The notes under the pieces were generated by a model. It searched no databases. It had not been told where the DNA came from and worked only from the letters and a program-made list of their open reading frames with translations. Shown here piece after piece: positions 62,011 to 64,000 of a stretch of 64,000 nucleotides of DNA; positions within the stretch are counted from its first letter, which is position 1, and each line of letters opens with the position of its first letter. Made by a program: the position numbers and the translations under genes. This DNA comes from Ardenticatenaceae bacterium (GTDB lineage: Bacteria > Chloroflexota > Anaerolineae > Promineifilales > Promineifilaceae): assembly GCA_020634415.1 (NCBI GenBank), contig JACKBT010000018.1, forward strand, positions 1 to 64,000, written 5' to 3'.

Positions 62011-64000
62011 CTAATCGGCGGCGCAGTTGACACTATGGGCGATTTGGGCATAGATGGTGTTCAAATCATCGGTGGCCGGGGCAGGGTAATAATGCTGCGG
62101 TGTCGTCGCCATCGCCTGTAACAGAGCCGCGTTCACATCCACCCCCAGACCAATGGTATAAATGGTAATGCCCTGGGCTTTGGCCTGCGCGGCTTCAGCC
62201 AACACCGTCGCCTCATCCGCGCCATTAGGCACACCATCTGTCAGCAGAATGATGACTGGCTTGTTGCCAGGGATGTGACGCGGGCCAACCAACTCTTGAC
62301 GACTTTCACGCAGCGCCAGATCAAACCATGTGGGGCCGCCGCGCTCAACATGGAGGGCCTGAATCAGGCTGTCCACATCATCACTCAGGGGGTGTTCCAA
62401 AACAGCATCATTGGCAAAGGAAACGATGCCCGCCTGATCGCCAGGGAATTGCAGCAGGTGCAGAAATTCGGTGGCGGCGGCCTGAGCCGCAGCATATTTG
62501 CTCATGCCCCCGGCCGCCGTTGGCAAATCCATGCTAGACGACCTATCGAGGGCCAGAATGATATCTGAGGTGTAGATGGATTGGTAACAAGCATCATGGG
62601 CGGCGAAGGGCAGATAGACAAATTGGGGCGGCACGGGAGGGGCTGTTATCTGAATGGTGTGCCCATCATACCCCACTCCGCCATCATCATCGGTGAGGGT
62701 GATGCTGGCGGTGAATGGGCCGCTGCTGCTGTAGGTGTGGGTTGTAACCAGCCAGCCGGATGTTGGTACTGTGCCGTCACCAAAATTCCAAACGGCCGTA
62801 TGCGTATCCAACACGCCAGGGTCACTCATCACGGCGGTAAATGTCACCAACTGCCCTGCCACCAGGGCCGGAGCCACTGCGGCCTTCGCCCCCTCCTCCA
62901 CAGACAGTGCCACTGTGATCATGCCGTTTGTCAGTTCCACATGCACCTGAAGCGGCAGCCCCGCCAACAACAAACCATCACCAAAATCCCACATACCGCT
63001 GTGCGTATCCAAAACGCCAGGGTCGGTGTAGAGGCCGGTAAAGGTGATGGCCTGCCCGGTAGTAATCTGCCAGGTTGAGGCGGTGAGGGTGACTTGGGGG
63101 GCCACGTTTTGTACGGTAACGGCCGTTACCGCCGTATCACTCAAAATGCCATTAGACACCAACAGGCCAATGGGCAGCACGGCATCATCCAACAAAGCCG
63201 CCGAAAACGTGGGGATGGGGCCAACCGCATCATCAAACAGCCCATCACCATCAAAATCCCAGGCGTAACTCAGGGGCAGCCCGTTGGGGTCGCTGGAGCC
63301 GCTGGCGTTGAGGCTGAGGCTGCTGCCCTCGTTGACGTTGTAGGGGCCGCCGGTAACGGCCGTTGGCGCCAACACCTCAACCAGCACCAGGCCCGCCGCC
63401 TGCCCCACTCCACCATCATCATCGCTGATGGTGACTGTGACCGTGTATGCACCGGGAGTCGTGTACACATAGCTGGACACAAACGGCCCTGTGGCCGCTG
63501 GTGTGCCGTCGCCAAAATCCCAAACGGCCGTATGCGTATCCCCCACACCAGGGTCCGTAAAACTGCCCGTAAAGGTAATGGCCTGCCCCAATGGCACACT
63601 CCAACTAGAAGCCAGCAGCGTTACATCGGGCGCAACATTCAACACCGTCACCGAAACAAAATCGGTAGCCGTCAGAAAGCCATTAGAAACGAGCAGGCCA
63701 ACCGGATAACTGCCGTCATCCAAACTCATGGCTGAATACAGGGGAGCCGCCCCAATGGCATCGTCAAACAGCCCATCGCCATCAAAATCCCAGGCGTAAC
63801 TCAGGGGGAAGCCATTGGGGTCGCTGGAGCCGCTGCCATCGAGGGGGATGCTGCTGCCCTCGTTGACACTGTAAGGGCCGCCAGCAACGGCCGTTGGCGC
63901 TAAAAGTTCAATCGTCACCACACCAAAGTCCTGCCCCACACCGCCATCATCATCGGTCACGGTGAGGACAATGGTGTATTGACCGGGCGAAACATAGACA
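62011..64000 (-). CDS. PKD-repeat and VWA-domain surface protein (N-terminus beyond window)
   Basis: The minus-strand frame is open to the right edge, so the start lies outside; the visible part is about 663 aa. PKD domains repeat in pairs (GGPYSVNEGSSIPLDGSGSS, LSYAWDFDGDGLFDDA, HTAVWDFGDGTPAATG). A linker FVYLPFAAHDAC follows, then a von Willebrand A domain with a full MIDAS: DRSSSM, the Thr in GGPTWFD, and LLTDGVPNG. Metal-dependent adhesion to proteins or glycans outside the cell is typical of VWA domains. The YLPF phrase, usually at the C-terminus of Chloroflexota secreted proteins, here lies before the VWA domain. Pairs of PKD domains are repeated at DNA level with a period of about 540 bp. 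Confidence 0.88.
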   Translation of the reverse strand, partial: VYVSPGQYTIVLTVTDDDGGVGQDFGVVTIELLAPTAVAGGPYSVNEGSSIPLDGSGSSDPNGFPLSYAWDFDGDGLFDDAIGAAPLYSAMSLDDGSYPVGLLVSNGFLTATDFVSVTVLNVAPDVTLLASSWSVPLGQAITFTGSFTDPGVGDTHTAVWDFGDGTPAATGPFVSSYVYTTPGAYTVTVTISDDDGGVGQAAGLVLVEVLAPTAVTGGPYNVNEGSSLSLNASGSSDPNGLPLSYAWDFDGDGLFDDAVGPIPTFSAALLDDAVLPIGLLVSNGILSDTAVTAVTVQNVAPQVTLTASTWQITTGQAITFTGLYTDPGVLDTHSGMWDFGDGLLLAGLPLQVHVELTNGMITVALSVEEGAKAAVAPALVAGQLVTFTAVMSDPGVLDTHTAVWNFGDGTVPTSGWLVTTHTYSSSGPFTASITLTDDDGGVGYDGHTIQITAPPVPPQFVYLPFAAHDACYQSIYTSDIILALDRSSSMDLPTAAGGMSKYAAAQAAATEFLHLLQFPGDQAGIVSFANDAVLEHPLSDDVDSLIQALHVERGGPTWFDLALRESRQELVGPRHIPGNKPVIILLTDGVPNGADEATVLAEAAQAKAQGITIYTIGLGVDVNAALLQAMATTPQHYYPAPATDDLNTIYAQIAHSVNCAAD

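Larger units (their letters stand above)
1..64000. repeat. ACGGCCGT palindrome family, about 90 copies
   Basis: The octamer ACGGCCGT, most often inside AACGGCCGTT, occurs about once per 710 bases. Sample positions are near 220, 850, 5715, 7442, 24309, 40573, 51635 and 63897. It appears in coding DNA in all frames (giving NGR, TAV or RP), on sense and antisense alike since it is self-complementary, and in spacers. Base composition alone predicts one to two copies. Confidence 0.85.

Overview
The window looks like a chromosome segment of an uncultured-type, filamentous Chloroflexota (Anaerolineae/Caldilineae-like). This is inferred from the gene mix: several SARP (BTAD) regulators, a MalT-type LuxR giant, DUF5667 proteins, very long secreted FG-GAP/PKD/cadherin-like proteins, a FIMAH-like C-terminus, a COX I-III fusion and secreted proteins with a terminal x-LP-x motif. 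No rRNA, tRNA or CRISPR array was seen. The class level is not certain.

Layout. 1-5638 (minus) is one end of an extracellular contractile injection system (eCIS) locus: a sheath-like protein cut by the window edge, tube, main sheath, an unknown beta-rich protein, a DUF4255 cap-type protein and a 76-aa leader gene. A SARP gene lies directly upstream (5816-6745), and a 23-bp-period direct repeat sits just before a TATACT box in front of the operon. 7155-10659 holds a small gene and a leaderless SARP/NB-ARC/TPR protein. It lies between two inverted 108-bp MITE-like elements, each of which supplies the TAG stop codon of a minus-strand gene. 10907-24256 (minus) is a single 4449-aa secreted multidomain protein. 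24534-29953 is a plant-polysaccharide set (GH2, GH51 arabinofuranosidase, aldose 1-epimerase). 29985-36459 is bounded by inverted 83-bp repeats and carries a tyrosine recombinase, a haloalkane dehalogenase-like hydrolase with its TetR regulator and probable operators, an AI-2E family transporter and a 5'-damaged class II aldolase.

36619-41389 is a respiratory block: ChaB, cytochrome oxidase II, COX I-III fusion, a small membrane protein and a haem-binding protein. 41631-47791 is regulatory and secreted: ECF sigma factor with a DUF5667 partner, two PAS-SARP fusion regulators and an FG-GAP protein. 48016-56302 joins a 1000-aa secreted protein to cytochrome b, a Rieske protein, a 6-haem cytochrome and a 29-haem cytochrome. 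This is a candidate electron exit or entry route through the wall of a monoderm cell. 56593-64000 holds a metallophosphoesterase, membrane proteins (two of them very small), a MalT-like LuxR regulator, a split-barrel flavin-type protein and a PKD/VWA surface protein that runs off the right edge.

The most striking whole-window signal is the palindrome ACGGCCGT. By hand I count about 90 copies in 64 kb, against fewer than two expected by composition. It occurs in coding DNA in all frames and between genes, and resembles the HIP1 phenomenon of cyanobacteria with a different core. Several dispersed intergenic palindromes (GGAGATTGG family, GATTTTGCAAATCG family) are also present.
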